Translations under genes and position numbers: made by a program
NCBI GenBank assembly: GCA_022113835.1
Contig: JAILWY010000005.1
Coordinates: 328,501-392,500 of the forward strand
Length of the DNA: 64,000 nt
Reading direction: 5' to 3'
Source: Atopsyche davidsoni
Lineage: Eukaryota; Arthropoda; Insecta; Trichoptera; Hydrobiosidae
Notes under the pieces: generated by a model
Told to the model about the DNA's origin: nothing
What the model saw: the letters and a program-made list of their open reading frames with translations, nothing else
The model's database searches: none
Shown here: piece by piece, positions 36,944 through 48,485 of the stretch
Layout of the letters: each line of letters begins with the position of its first letter
Position numbering within the stretch: the stretch's first letter is position 1

Positions 36944-38112
36944 GTCCCTCGCGATATTTTCAACCGCTGAGCGCCCGAAGATCCGAGGAAATAACTAATC
37001 GTGCGATATATAAGCGCATATTTAAATCTTATGCCATGTTAGTTCGCTTCGAAAAGTATTCATATTTTTAATTATCAGCTGCTGTGCATATTTTAATAAT
37101 AATGATTGGTCATTGCAAAACGAGGAATTGAAACACACATTAGTATAAGTTGTCGCGGCAGAAGTCTAGGCCGGCATTTCCACACTTGTGGAAAAATGTA
37201 CCGTTCCACTCAATTTTGGAAAAGGCATATTTAGTGATTTGCAAGGGAATTATTGATATGTTTTATTTAAAACTGGAGAAGGAGAAATGTTTAATTATCG
37301 CTAACGAAATAAAATTCCTAGATTAATAAATCTATTGGTTTTTTTTTTAGATAGGTTGGAGGTTATACTGTATAAGAATTTGATAATTTGAAAAGGTGCC
37401 GCCCGCCAGCTGCGAGACGAATAAACGAAACTATCGTAATTGCGAAAATCATAACAATACAATTTACTTTAAATTACGAGTGTTTTGAACAATTTCGTTC
37501 GAGCTTAGAAAATTATTCGCATTAGTTTACGACATTAATTAAAAAAAAATTATTATCAAATAATAGATATAATAACAATTCATATTGCGGTTTGCAGAAA
37601 AAACTAATTTTCTTTACTTCTCAATTTAGTTATTTAAAATGTTCAATCCGGCTCGCAATTTTAAAATATCGATAGTGATCAGAATCGACTGCAGATAGAT
37701 CGGTTTGACAATCGAACTTCTCGACAGAAAAGAATATTCACAATGCTATGTTTCGTATTAATTTTGTTTTTTTGTCTTTATTGTAAATATTTTAATACGA
37801 ACAAGTATAGGGAAATCCATTTTAACAAAGCGATCCGTATCTTGTCAGCGAGAGTAGCGATAATCTTTTAAGCGCGTCGGGACTCTGTTGCGCGGATCCG
37901 ACGCAAGTTTGATCGATTTAGCGTTTTAAAATATAGATTAAAAATAATCACCCGCTGAATGACCTTTAATTTTTAATCGGTCATATTCAGTTTTTGTCAT
38001 TGAAAAATATAAGGAAATGACCGAACACAATATTAGCAATGGCATTGACTTATCGGGTGACAGGAGGGGGCCGCAGTCGGCGAGAGCTCCCGCGGGATTC
38101 GCACCCGCTGAC

Positions 38113-38207
38113 GTCCCTGTCTCTTCCCTGTCTCTTCCCTGTCTCGTCCCTGTCTCTTCCCTGTCTCTTCCCTGTCTCTTCCCCGTCTCTTCCCCGTCGC
38201 CCGGCAG
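38113..38207. repeat. 11-bp minisatellite TCTCTTCCCTG
   Basis: About eight to nine units, the last two with CCCCG. Pyrimidine-rich on the plus strand. Confidence 0.9.
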
Positions 38208-38349
38208 TTCCCCTCTTCGTGGGGCGGTATTTCAACCTTGACCCCCATCTCTGTGGGCATTAGGTATCGAGCCTGCAGGTCGCGGTGAGCTCTACCGCCG
38301 AGTGGGTTGCATCCATTGATATATCACACATTATTATTATAATATTTTA

Positions 38350-38545
38350 AATAAAACACTTGATTTTTCCACATGTTAATTTATATCGGTGACCGGTTTC
38401 GCCAGCCTTTCCCGTTGGCATTATCAAATTCAGTTTGATAATGATAGCGGGAAAGGTCGGCGAAACCTGTCACGGATAAAAATTGACATGTGGAAAAATC
38501 ACTCAAGTATTGTATTTAAAATATTAAATGGAATTCCACCGAAAA
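38350..38545. repeat. Fold-back repeat, copy B (head-to-head)
   Basis: Here the repeat is present as two halves in opposite orientation: TTTTTCCACATGTTAATT, then GACCGGTTTCGCCAGCC, a central TTTGATAATG turn, then GGTCGGCGAAACCTGTCA and CATGTGGAAAAATCACTCAA. The whole can fold into one long hairpin of roughly 80-bp arms. Confidence 0.8.
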
Positions 38546-38736
38546 TATTGATTTATTGATATTATTTGGCATAGTTGATTAAAAAAAACTCCATTATTTG
38601 AAAAAAAAAATTTGAAAGAGTATGTATATATTTTTAATGAAATGCATACAACTTATTTTTACAAAAGTATTGCAATTATTTCGTGGATGTTGTATTTTTC
38701 AATTCATGAATGAATATTTTTTATCAAATTGTATAG

Positions 38737-38955
38737 CCGGAAATAAGCGGGACTGGCTCGGCCGAGGGTCGCTGCTCCGACTTCCCGGCGGAGGTGGAGG
38801 AGGACGATCGCTCCGATCCGCTGCGCATCGGCCGTCGGACCTTCACCTTCACCTACTGGAGGTCCCTCGGCCTCGGGCCCGCTCGCTCGGATGTACGAGA
38901 CGAGGCAACGTGCAACCGCGGCCGTATCCGGCTCGTTACGTTTTCACAACACTAA
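38737..38955 (+). other. Possible coding exon or old pseudogene fragment
   Basis: A 72-codon frame begins right after TATAG, which could be an acceptor, and runs to TAA. The translation looks protein-like: SAEGRCSDFPAEVEEDD, then RSDPLRIGRRTFTFTYWR. It has an acidic patch, balanced composition and high G/C at third positions. I do not recognise the family, there is no ATG, and a matching donor or upstream exon is not evident. It may be a terminal exon, a relic, or a CpG-island artefact. Confidence 0.25.
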
Positions 38956-39702
38956 GCTTGGAGGCTTTTTCTTTCATATAGATCATCAGAAGATAGATAG
39001 TATTTTTCTATAGATCATCAGAATCATCCGGATTCGGAGATGCCCGTTCGGTAAACGAACGCCCGCCCGCTAGAGCGCGAGACAAATTTCCGGGCTAAAA
39101 TAACATTAAAGCGGTAACCTTGCGCGCTATACGATTCTCCGTTATTACGGCTAGTGTATATTTTATAGTAAATTGACATATGCCCCTGCGATAATTTGCA
39201 ACACGAGCTAACCCGGCGCGGAAAGCACTGCCAGGGTGCGAGCATCCCCTCGGCAGGGAAGCGGCTGGAGACGAACCCACGCAGGGCCGCGCAGATCACG
39301 GAATGCGGCACGCACGAGACCTGTATTATTGTATTTTTCACTTCGTTTTCAATTTTAAATACTAAATTTATATTTATTCAGTACTGTTTTAAAACATTTT
39401 TTATGTATACTTGAAAATATAGAGAGTGGGAAATAATGATCAGTATCAAATATGTCAACTATTATCCCGAGATTTACGATGCACATTTATCGGTCTCGAT
39501 AATTAAAAATAATACTTGTAGTGTTTTTTTAAAACGTGAAATATTATTCCGATCCATTTTCAAAGTTGATTGAAACAAGTCGCTGCAAATTTTCCACTCG
39601 TATCTCGGAATCTGAGATCGCGGAATGAATGTCATAAAGTGATTTTTTTTGTCAAAAGCGTGAGAAAGTTGCACTCGCCAGACAGCCTCCCCGCGCCGAG
39701 GG

Positions 39703-39785
39703 TAGTGCAGTGCAGTGCAGTGCAGTGCAGTTGCAGTTGTAGTTGTAGTTGAAGTTGAAGTTGTAGTTGCAGTTGAGCCGCGCTT
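39703..39785. repeat. TGCAG / GTTGTA short tandem repeats in a GC-rich patch
   Basis: TGCAG repeats pass into GTTGTAGTTGAA-type hexamers, followed by CTCAGCGCG and a donor-like GTACGT at about 39,809. There is no ATG in between, so it could be a non-coding first exon (alternative SLC22-B start) or coincidence. Confidence 0.4.
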
Positions 39786-39829
39786 CCTCGGGACGTTTCT
39801 CAGCGCGGTACGTATCGCTTGAATTGTGT

Positions 39830-41376
39830 GTAATTTAACGTGTGTTTTGCGTAAATATTGTTTGAGAAATAACTGAAAACGACATTGTGATATAATCGAG
39901 AAGCTTTCCTCTAATTGTGTTATTAATTATACTAGTACCGAGTGCCAACTTCCAGACGGGAACCTTCCGCAGAAATAAAGTTATCGCTTTATGGCGGCTT
40001 TAGAATTATAGTCGCAAATCTAGTAGCGTTCCATAAAAATAATCCGTACGAGTTAAATTGTGTTTGCCGTGCACTGCGAGGGATCTCGAGCCGAGACCTT
40101 GAAGCCGCGATAAAGAACGACGAGCCGAGGACTGACCTTGGCTCGGGGCTCGAGACCCTCCCGAGCCAGGGTACATTAGTAGGTTTATATTGTAAAATCA
40201 ACCCTTCAAAATGATCAGATGAAACTAGTCTTTCTCGCAAAAATGATTATTATTATGTGAGGAAAATTTGTATTTTTTTCTTTATTTTTTAAAATCGATA
40301 ATAATCTTTGATTGTTAAATAAATAAAACTTGTAATATTATTGTTTTATCATAATTTTCCCCTTAGTGATATATGTATTTTTCGCAATTTCTTTTTTACA
40401 AAACTGCATATTTACAAAAAATCTGTTTATGAATAAGTAATGCGAGGGATTGTTTTAAAGCACACCCAAAATTGAATAAAACAATAATTGCTTAAAAAAA
40501 CTTGGGGCCTCAGAGGGGAAAAGTCCATGAAAAAACATAAAATATGGAGCATTATAAATTGAACTAGCCCGTTGAAGATGTTGTACATGCTATCAGATTT
40601 TGCGTAGCCGAGTTGAAAGGATGGACTCGGGGCCTGGAGCCCGATCAGACTTTCCCTCTCTCCTCTCACATTCGTTCTTACTTTGAATTTGGATATAATA
40701 TTTTTTTCAGAGATTTCCAACTTGACTCTTTCTTTAGCATTCTACCTTGTTCAACTTAATCCCGATCAATGAAATACTACGAACCGCATACTAAGTATTC
40801 AATGAGGTTTCCACTCTTTCGATAACTAAATATATCAAAATGAGTTCAATGTACACAGCTGGTTGTTACCGACTTATATTGATGACGAATCAGTCGAGAA
40901 TAAGTAATTATCACCATTTTCATTGCACCAGAATGAACCAGATTAAATCTTCTGTACTATTGAAAACATTACTAAAATGTAAAAAAAAAACACATTTCTG
41001 ATCATTGTTTGACCGTTTTTGTTACTTTTTCATGTGAAGTGCTCTCTGTAAATTTAAATGTGATTTTTAGATTTAATTTATGTTATAAAAAACATGAAAT
41101 TTTGGCCATCACACTACAATTAGACGATCAGTGTCCATCACTCTCTTTGACTATATGCTATCATTGTTGCAGGCTGTCATATTTGATGGATTATTTGGAT
41201 AAAAATATTTGTCACTAAAATATTTATGTACAATCCTTTAATTTTGATGGTCGCTCTGTATGCTTTAAGTTATTTTATGATGGAAGGTATATTTATAATA
41301 CTTGCTTGTTTCGATTTTATAGCTGTGTCAGTAAAAAAAGTGAAGTATTTTATAATTTTTTTCCATTCTGTTTCAG
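39830..41376. other. Presumed intron, nothing recognised
   Basis: AT-rich sequence upstream of the SLC22-B acceptor at 41,376. Open frames have no domain features. Confidence 0.35.
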
Positions 41377-43169
41377 CTTCAGAAGATGGGGTTTCAAAGC
41401 CACCGGTGGACATTGTTCAAACTATGATTGGATCATTGGGAAAGTTTCAGTTGTTTCTACTTTTTAACATTTTTCTGAACAAGTTTCCTGTGGCCTTCCA
41501 TCAAATTGGAATCGTTTTCCTCGCTCCCCCGGTGGTCTACTCTTGTCTCTCTCCGCCTAGTTCAGGAGCCTCCATGCACCCGTGTCCGTGCTCTGAGCCG
41601 GTCTTCAACAGATCCATATTTACAGAGACAATTACCATGACGTGGAATCTTATTTGTGAAGACAAATGGCTGCAGGACCTCACCCAGACGATATTCATGT
41701 TTGGAATACTTGTGGGAAGTGTAGCTTTTGGAACCATTTCTGATAGGTGTAGTATTCACTTTGATTTTGGCATCATTTAATTGTTAAGACTTCAGTTTTA
41801 GTCAAATATTTATTGGGTGTTTCAGATTTGGTCGTAGAAAACCATTGCTTGGAGCTGTCATTCTGCAAATTGCATCCGGTGTTGCAGCTTCTCAAGCTCC
41901 AGAATACTGGTCATTCACAGTATTTAGATTCCTACTGGGAGCTGCTACCGGGGGCACCATGGTTGTTGGCTATGTCTTGGCTATGGAATATGTTGGCAAG
42001 GAGCACAGAGAGACTGTATCGGCTCTCTACCAACTTCCTTTCAACTTTGGCCATCTCATGCTAGCGGGCTTTGGATATTTTTTCCGTGACTGGTCAACTC
42101 TTCAGCTGGCCCTCACGCTGCCGTCCTTAGTACTGTTGTCCTACTACTGGGTCATACCAGAGTCTGCACGGTGGTTGCTGGCCACGGGACAAACGGACCA
42201 GGCTGTCGACAGACTCAAGAAGACTGCAACTATGTGAGTAAACATTTCTTTTTTAATCTGTAGGACATAATTTTTTTTTAGAGTAAAATAATTAATGACC
42301 TCTCATCTCATATATATTTATATCTGACTAAATTTAAAAAGATAACAGTTCAATACTTTATGCAGTCATATAATTACTTAAAATATTCATTTTGATGCTT
42401 TCACATGTCCATTATTTTTATTTCCAGGAACAAACTTCCCATTGATAATATCGCCCACGATGTAGAAATCTATCAAAATATAAAAAGTGCTGAGCAAAAA
42501 CAAAAAAAAACCACGATAGACCTGTTCAGGACTCCAAACATCCGAAAGAATACTCTTTGTATGGCGTTCAACTGGCTCGTATGTGGCTTCGTCTACTTCG
42601 GAGTAACCCAGTACATTGGCAACTTGGCAGGGGATATATACGTCAATGTCGCCTCATCAGCTTTAATCACCATACCCGGAACTTTATTGTCCATTCCTCT
42701 AATGAAACACATGGGAAGAAGATCACTAATGATTGCGACAAATGTCGTGTCATCCCTTAGTTTATTCGCAATCGCTATCACCCCGAAGAATTCAATTTAC
42801 CAAGTGATACTGGCCTGCATAGGAGATGTAGGGATGTTCATAGCTTTTATAGTTATATATCTGTATGCCTCTGAAATTTTTCCTACAGTAGTGCGGAACG
42901 CAGGCATAGGACTGAGCTCCATGTCAGCACGCGTGGGGACGATGATGGCTCCTTATGTAGCGCGTATGGGCCATGAAATTCCGTGGTTACCTCCAGTGGT
43001 GTTCGGGTTAGTACCTCTCATTGGGGCGGGGGTTTGCTTACTCATGCCGGAAACAAAGGGAAGTCAACTGTTGAATACAATTGAAGAGGGAGAAAATTTA
43101 GGAAAGCCAAATAAGAACATAGAGTCAATAGCCATGACAGCAACACAAACTAAGCGCCTCAATTCATAG
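41377..43169 (+). CDS. SLC22-type organic cation/anion transporter (SLC22-B), exons 2-4
   Basis: Multi-pass MFS transporter of the SLC22 family; substrate unknown. Exons are 41,377-41,746, 41,826-42,233 and 42,428-43,169. With the first exon at 29,797-29,830 the sum is 1,554 nt, 517 aa. Landmarks: FHQIGIVFLAPPVVYSC, a Cys-rich loop with NRSIF, MTWNLICEDKW, FMFGILVGSVAFG, ISDRFGRRKPLLG, GAATGGTM, GKEHRE, VIPESARWLLATG, LFRTPNIRKN, ASEIFPTVVRN, SARVGTMMAPY and PETKG. Intron positions after ISDR and after KKTATM are identical to SLC22-A, and exon 3 is 408 nt in both, so A and B are duplicates. The introns after exons 2 and 3 are only 79 and 194 bp. An AATAAA lies at 43,578-43,583. Confidence 0.93.
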
Positions 43170-43577
43170 AAAAAATAATGAAGGAAAATTATGCATTTTT
43201 AAAATAATTCACACGTAGAAAAATATTTGCAATAAGAATGTCTGACCATAAATTAACTTTACGCAATTCACTAAAAACTAAATATTTATGTATCCTACCT
43301 ATTTTATTAACAACCTCCATGTGACATGATATATTTTTTTTTAATGGTGTGAATAGAAAAGAATGTGTAAATTCCATATGGTGGTGTTTGATCCATTTTT
43401 CGAAAAATCAATCTACATAAATTCTATGTTTTGGAATATATATATAAATGTATAAGGTTACTAGAACAATATTCCACGGTCTGTGAATAGGCTAAAAACT
43501 ATCAAACGATTTTAAAAATTTATTTTGGTATAAAATGGTCATTAGTATTTTTAAAATTGATTGAATGAAATAATTAC

Positions 43578-43583
43578 AATAAA
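43578..43583 (+). terminator. Candidate SLC22-B polyadenylation signal AATAAA
   Basis: The canonical hexamer lies about 410 nt after the stop codon and is followed by an A-run. Other AATAAA copies occur further on (near 43,835), so the actual site is not certain. Confidence 0.4.
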
Positions 43584-44139
43584 GGTAAAAAAAAAAAACC
43601 AAATATGTGACAAATTTACAAAATGTATGTTTGTTAATAATTTATTTCTAAAAGGTGCCTGAAATATAAAAAAATATTAAATGGTTAATGTAGCAGGTTG
43701 CAAGTTGCAAGGTTGCAAGTATCTTTCATTTTACATAATTATATTTATACATATATTTTTATAATATTTATGAAGATGAAGTTATAAGGTAAATACCAAG
43801 CTTTAAAATTATATAAATAGATATGTAAAATACAAATAAATACTTACAAAATATACTGTCTTTATTTTATGCATAAAAGCGCCTCGGCGTTAAAATAAAT
43901 AAGATAGGATAAGAGTTAAGATAAAATGCATCAGCATTGTTTACACTTGACCTTTTCGTATGATTTTCCTTTTTTTCAAAAAATCAAATGCACGATGTGT
44001 AGGTACTTCAAATTCTTCATTCTCAAATTATATAATATTGGTTGTCTCTCGCCCGTGAAATAAAAGTATTTTTTTATCAAACGATTTTATTTATTGACCA
44101 GTCTTTGTTTAAAATAAAAGATCGATGATTCCATAAAAA

Positions 44140-45993
44140 TTATGCATTTATGATGAAAGTGTTTTCTTCAATCTCTCGTTTTATTATTCTCATAGAGTCT
44201 ATGAGATTTTTTTTCGATACAAGCTGATCAATATCAACCGGAATTGATGAGGTAGCTACACGTACGCAGCTTTCTAGTCGTACATCACTCAGTCTTGATT
44301 GGTGGTCATTTTTGATTAATTTCATGGTTGAAAACAATTGTTCGCAAACATATGTACTTCCGAACAGAGACATCATTTGCTTTGCATTTTTCGTCAAAAG
44401 CGGAAATTTCTCAGGGCTCACATAAAATTTATAAAAATTTTCGATGTTTACTGAAAAAAAAAAATTTTTTAAATCGGTATTATTCTGCATGTCAATCACT
44501 TCCATTTGAAAGTCTTCGGGAACTGTATTCACATCTATATTAAATGGCGAGGAAAACATTTTCATGGAAACGGCTGTCTTCTCAGTTTTGAACATTTGGA
44601 ATCGTAATTGAAATTCGTTGATTAAAATGTCTATATGTTGTGCGTATTTTTGAGAAGTAGTAACATTTTCTTTTTCTAAATGTGGAAAGTGAGACACATT
44701 ATTTTGCAAAAGATGCTGTTTCCACAATTTTAATTTGCGCTCAAAGCCCTGAATTTTATCATAAAAATTGTGAATAAACTGTCCTTTGCCTTGAAGTTCC
44801 ACATTAAGATCGTTGAGATGCTGAGTCATGTCGATAAGAAACCCAAAATCGCACATCCATTCTTTATTACCAAAATGAGGAAAGGCATATCCCTTCATAT
44901 CCAAGAACAATTGTATTTCGCTTTTTAAGTTGTATACTCTTTTTAGCATTGCACCTCTACTAAGCCAACGTACTTCGGTATTAAAAACCACGTCGCCATA
45001 TTCAGTTTCTAAATCTTTCAAGAATTCTTTAAATTCACGGTGATTTAACGCGTGGGACTTTATAAAATTGATTACTTGAATTATTGGTATTGTGACATTT
45101 GGCAAACTCAATCTTTTCGCACACAAATTATCCTGGTGAATTATGCAGTGGTTAACGAATATTTCCCTTCCTGTGACCTTCTTAATGTCTTGAAATAGCC
45201 TTCCTGATACTCCTACCTCCATGCTTGACATTGCTCGTGCTCCATCTGTCGATATACCAATAATCTTTTCTAATGAAATTGAAAAATTTTCCAACACAGA
45301 CTTTAGTTGATCGTACAAGTCTTTGCCGGTTGTAGTCCCTTGCATTGGAATCAGTGAACACAATTCTTCGGTAATATTAAATTTGGTGTCAATACCACGT
45401 AAAAATATAGCAAGTTGTGCTGTATCGCTAATATCGCAACTCTCATCAAGTGCCAAAGAACAGTATTCGAATTTTGCAATGCGTTCACGAAGCGTTGTTG
45501 CTATGTTCTCGGACAAGTCTTCAATTCTCCTTGCAATGGTGAATCTTGATAAACTAATGTTTGAAATAATATTAATTTTATCAGGAAATGCTATTTTTGC
45601 AACAGCAGTCAGACATTCTTTTATCATCTCTCCATCCGCAAAGGGTTTCATTCTTTTTGTCAGTATTTGACTGACAACAAAACTAGCCTTTACTGCCGTA
45701 TTTGATAAAATAGCTTGATTTTTAAAAGCAGTCTGTTGTTTTCCTAAGTTTTTCTCCATTTGATTAATCTTATCTATCCGGAGTTGTCCTGTTGAGTTTT
45801 TATACTGTTGTTCATGTTTTGTATCGTAATGGCTTTTTATGTTATATTCTTTTAATGTCGACACAGTCTCTGAGCATATTAAGCATACAGCTTTGTCTTT
45901 GACGAAAGTGAAAAAATAATCAAATTTCCACTTTTCTTGAAAATGCCTTTGCTCATCCGCAACCTTCCGTTTTTTTGTTTGCTTTTCCGACAT
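44140..45993 (-). CDS. hAT-family transposase, intact reading frame (GTF2IRD2/SCAND3-like)
   Basis: An uninterrupted 617-aa frame without introns. The N-terminus has a BED-like zinc finger (CLICSETV at ~36-43, then HYDTKH at ~55-60). The catalytic region has SLALDESCDISDT (~178-190, first Asp), IIGISTDGARAM (~243-254, second Asp), and the C-terminal hAT dimerisation segment MMSLFGSTYVCEQLFSTM (~540-557) with the Glu. It is similar in layout to the hAT-derived part of vertebrate GTF2IRD2 and SCAND3/ZBED9, known from family knowledge. A hAT-type terminus at 46,373-46,421 lies upstream; no matching left end was found. It is either a recently active transposon or a captured gene. Confidence 0.85.
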   Translation of the reverse strand: MSEKQTKKRKVADEQRHFQEKWKFDYFFTFVKDKAVCLICSETVSTLKEYNIKSHYDTKHEQQYKNSTGQLRIDKINQMEKNLGKQQTAFKNQAILSNTAVKASFVVSQILTKRMKPFADGEMIKECLTAVAKIAFPDKINIISNISLSRFTIARRIEDLSENIATTLRERIAKFEYCSLALDESCDISDTAQLAIFLRGIDTKFNITEELCSLIPMQGTTTGKDLYDQLKSVLENFSISLEKIIGISTDGARAMSSMEVGVSGRLFQDIKKVTGREIFVNHCIIHQDNLCAKRLSLPNVTIPIIQVINFIKSHALNHREFKEFLKDLETEYGDVVFNTEVRWLSRGAMLKRVYNLKSEIQLFLDMKGYAFPHFGNKEWMCDFGFLIDMTQHLNDLNVELQGKGQFIHNFYDKIQGFERKLKLWKQHLLQNNVSHFPHLEKENVTTSQKYAQHIDILINEFQLRFQMFKTEKTAVSMKMFSSPFNIDVNTVPEDFQMEVIDMQNNTDLKNFFFSVNIENFYKFYVSPEKFPLLTKNAKQMMSLFGSTYVCEQLFSTMKLIKNDHQSRLSDVRLESCVRVATSSIPVDIDQLVSKKNLIDSMRIIKREIEENTFIINA

Positions 45994-46372
45994 GCTATTA
46001 TGGATTAAAAATTAGAAAATTAAATAAAATTGTAGGAAAACTTAATTTTGAATAAAAAAAACTCTAATATTACCTTATTGACAATAATATTGTACTCACG
46101 CCTTTAAAGAAACACAAGAATTGCCAAAGTTGCCAGTTTACAGCTTACCAGTCTGACAGTCAGACTATGACTGATTATGTGACAGAAGCAAACACAAACA
46201 AGCACAGACGCGGCGCGTTCGTATTGCATGTTTGAACAAGTCGCCGACAAGTGAGTAATTCGTCGCAAAAAATTGTTTCGGTTTACTATGTACTACCATT
46301 TGATTATAATTAATTTTATAACAATATATTGATGGGAGAAAGTCGATAAAATAAATTCAATTTTAAAAATGC

Positions 46373-46421
46373 TTGGCGGGCCGCTAAACATATTTAACGG
46401 GCCGCGTGTTGCTCATCCCTG
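46373..46421. mobile_element. hAT terminal inverted repeat next to the transposase
   Basis: On the minus strand it reads CAGGGATGAGCAACACGCGG followed by CCCGTTAAATATG, a typical hAT end. The following 8 bp TCATAGAC would be the target duplication, but I do not find its partner left of 44,140. The other end is therefore deleted or strongly diverged. Confidence 0.7.
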
Positions 46422-46429
46422 TCATAGAC

Positions 46430-46796
46430 AATTCAAAAAATAGTGATTTTCGATGCCACACTAAAAAAAATCAATTTTTTGTTTGATATTTTTGATTAAA
46501 ATTATTCAGGAGTACTTATATCGATATTTCAAATATAAAAAATGACTTAACTTGAAAAAATAAAATAATTTGTTTGATTATATTTTATTTTTAGTTATAT
46601 AATTTTTTTATTTTAAGTATTTGCACAAATTTCGCTATATTTAATATAGAAGTTCGAGGTTCGTTTTTTTTTAAAGCTTACCACACTGAAGTAATCCTCC
46701 TCATCCTGAGGCCCAACTTCTGTGACAGCTGCTTCAGTTTACATGCGAGCTTAAGGAATGTCATTCGTTTCGATTTGTCACATTTCTAGTTGAAAA
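46430..46796. other. AT-rich 5' flank of the CAAX protease gene
   Basis: No coding or repeat feature. It presumably holds the promoter of the downstream gene; no TATA box was identified. Confidence 0.35.
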
Positions 46797-48257
46797 ATGG
46801 ATTTATCAATTGAAAACTCACTTGCTACTCTTATAGTATTGTTTATCTGGGCTGAATATTCATGGGAGTTGATTCTATCTCTACGCCAGGTATGATTAAA
46901 AAAAACGCCGGTTCATTATGTATTTTGAAAAATACGATTGATTTTAATTAAATTATAATATATTTTATTTTCACAGATTCGTGTATATAAAACTAGTAAA
47001 AAAATACCCAGAGAACTCGAAGGAATATTAGACAATGACACATTTGAAAAAGCGCGAGTATATGGCTTGCACAAAAGTCAATATGGAATTTTTAAGGACT
47101 TTTTTTCAATCACATTAAACACTTGCGCAATATGGTTCGGGTTGCTAGCCTGGATGTGGAGTTTGGCAGAAAAAGCCACCGTCGCTTGCGGCTTCTCATT
47201 GGACAGTGAGATCACAGTCAGCTGCTTCTTTATACCAATTGTTAACATCATAACCACAATACTGGATATACCTTTCTCAGTTTACTTCACATTTGTGCTT
47301 GAAGCCAAACATGGCTTCAACAAGCAGACTGTCGGATTCTACATAAAGGATCACATTAAGAGTTTCCTCATAGGGCAAATTCTTTCACTGCCCATAACAT
47401 CGGCAGCAGTCTTCATCGTACAAAGGGGTGGAAACATGTTTATAGTTTGGCTTTGGCTGTTTTCAGGAGTGATGGTTTTACTTCTTGTAATGATTTATCC
47501 TTCACTGATCGCCCCGCTATTTGACAAGTATTGTCCTCTTCCTGACGGTCCATTGAGAACTTCAATAGAATCCTTGGCGGCCTCGCTTAAGTTTCCTCTT
47601 GGACAGCTATATGTAGTGGAAGGATCGAAACGGTCTGCGCACAGTAATGCCTATTTTTATGGATTATTTGGCTTCAAGCGTATAGTCCTATTCGATACAT
47701 TGTTAGAAAATTATAAGAAAGAAGAAAGCATCACCGAGGAAGAAAAATCAGAAGGAGAATCTTTAGTTGCTAAGCCAGAAACAAAGAAAAAAGGTTGCAC
47801 AGATTCTGAAGTGCTGGCAGTGTTGGCCCATGAGCTAGGCCACTGGAGCCACAGTCACATATTCATCAATTTAGTGGTCATGCAAATCAACTTGCTATTG
47901 ACGTTCGGAGCTTTTGGAATGATGTTTGAATACTCGCCTTTATATGGAGCGTTGGGATTTACTAATGGCCAGCAACCTATTCTCGTAGGTTTGGTTGCCA
48001 TCTTGCAATTAATTTTGACTCCTTACAATGCTCTTTTGTCTTTTGCCATGACTGTTCTGTCGAGGAGATTTGAATTCCAAGCAGATGACTTTGCTGTGAA
48101 GTTAGGACACGCTGAAAATTTGCAGAAAGCGCTTATCAAACTGAACACTGACAACTTAGGATTTCCCATTTATGACCCGATGTACTCAGCTTGGCACCAC
48201 TCTCATCCCACCTTGCTCCAGCGTCTAAAACGAATGGACACCAAAAAACAACAATAA
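46797..48257 (+). CDS. ZMPSTE24: CAAX prenyl protease 1 (STE24/ZMPSTE24 family)
   Basis: A zinc metalloprotease (peptidase family M48) of the ER and nuclear membranes that removes the last three residues of farnesylated CAAX proteins; role known from the family. Exons are 46,797-46,889 and 46,977-48,257, phase 0, 457 aa (human 475). The start MDLSIENSL leads into the first membrane segment, then YKTSKKIP and EKARVYGL. Later landmarks are KHGFNKQTVGF, IAPLFDKYCPLPDG, YVVEGSKRSAHSNAYFYGLF and KRIVLFDTLLENY. A charged variable loop precedes the catalytic VLAVLAHELGHWSHSH, which holds HExxH (His-Glu-Leu-Gly-His). SRRFEFQADDFAVKLG supplies the third zinc ligand (Glu). SAWHHSHPTLLQRL ends the conserved part. 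No retention motif is evident. Polyadenylation AATAAA lies at 48,386. Confidence 0.95.
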
Positions 48258-48385
48258 AGATAGAGAATTTTTTAATTTCAAATACATCTTTTGTTGCATT
48301 TTTTTAATCTGTTTACACTCTGTGTCATACTATATAATTTATTATATATATATGTGCATATATTATTTTAGTGAACTGTATTTGT

Positions 48386-48391
48386 AATAAA
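48386..48391 (+). terminator. Candidate polyadenylation signal of the CAAX protease
   Basis: AATAAA 129 nt after the stop codon. Another AATAAA overlaps the stop itself and is less likely to be used. Confidence 0.5.
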
Positions 48392-48485
48392 ATTCTTCAA
48401 AGTTACCTGAAAATTATGAATTTTGTTTCTTATTTTAAAAAATGTATTTCAGGAAACATATTTTTAAGTATTTGCTTACTGTATA

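Noticed and set aside
36754..36963. Frame of SDWSPATGHQRLVT repeats
   Set aside because: Generated by the 14-bp minisatellite.
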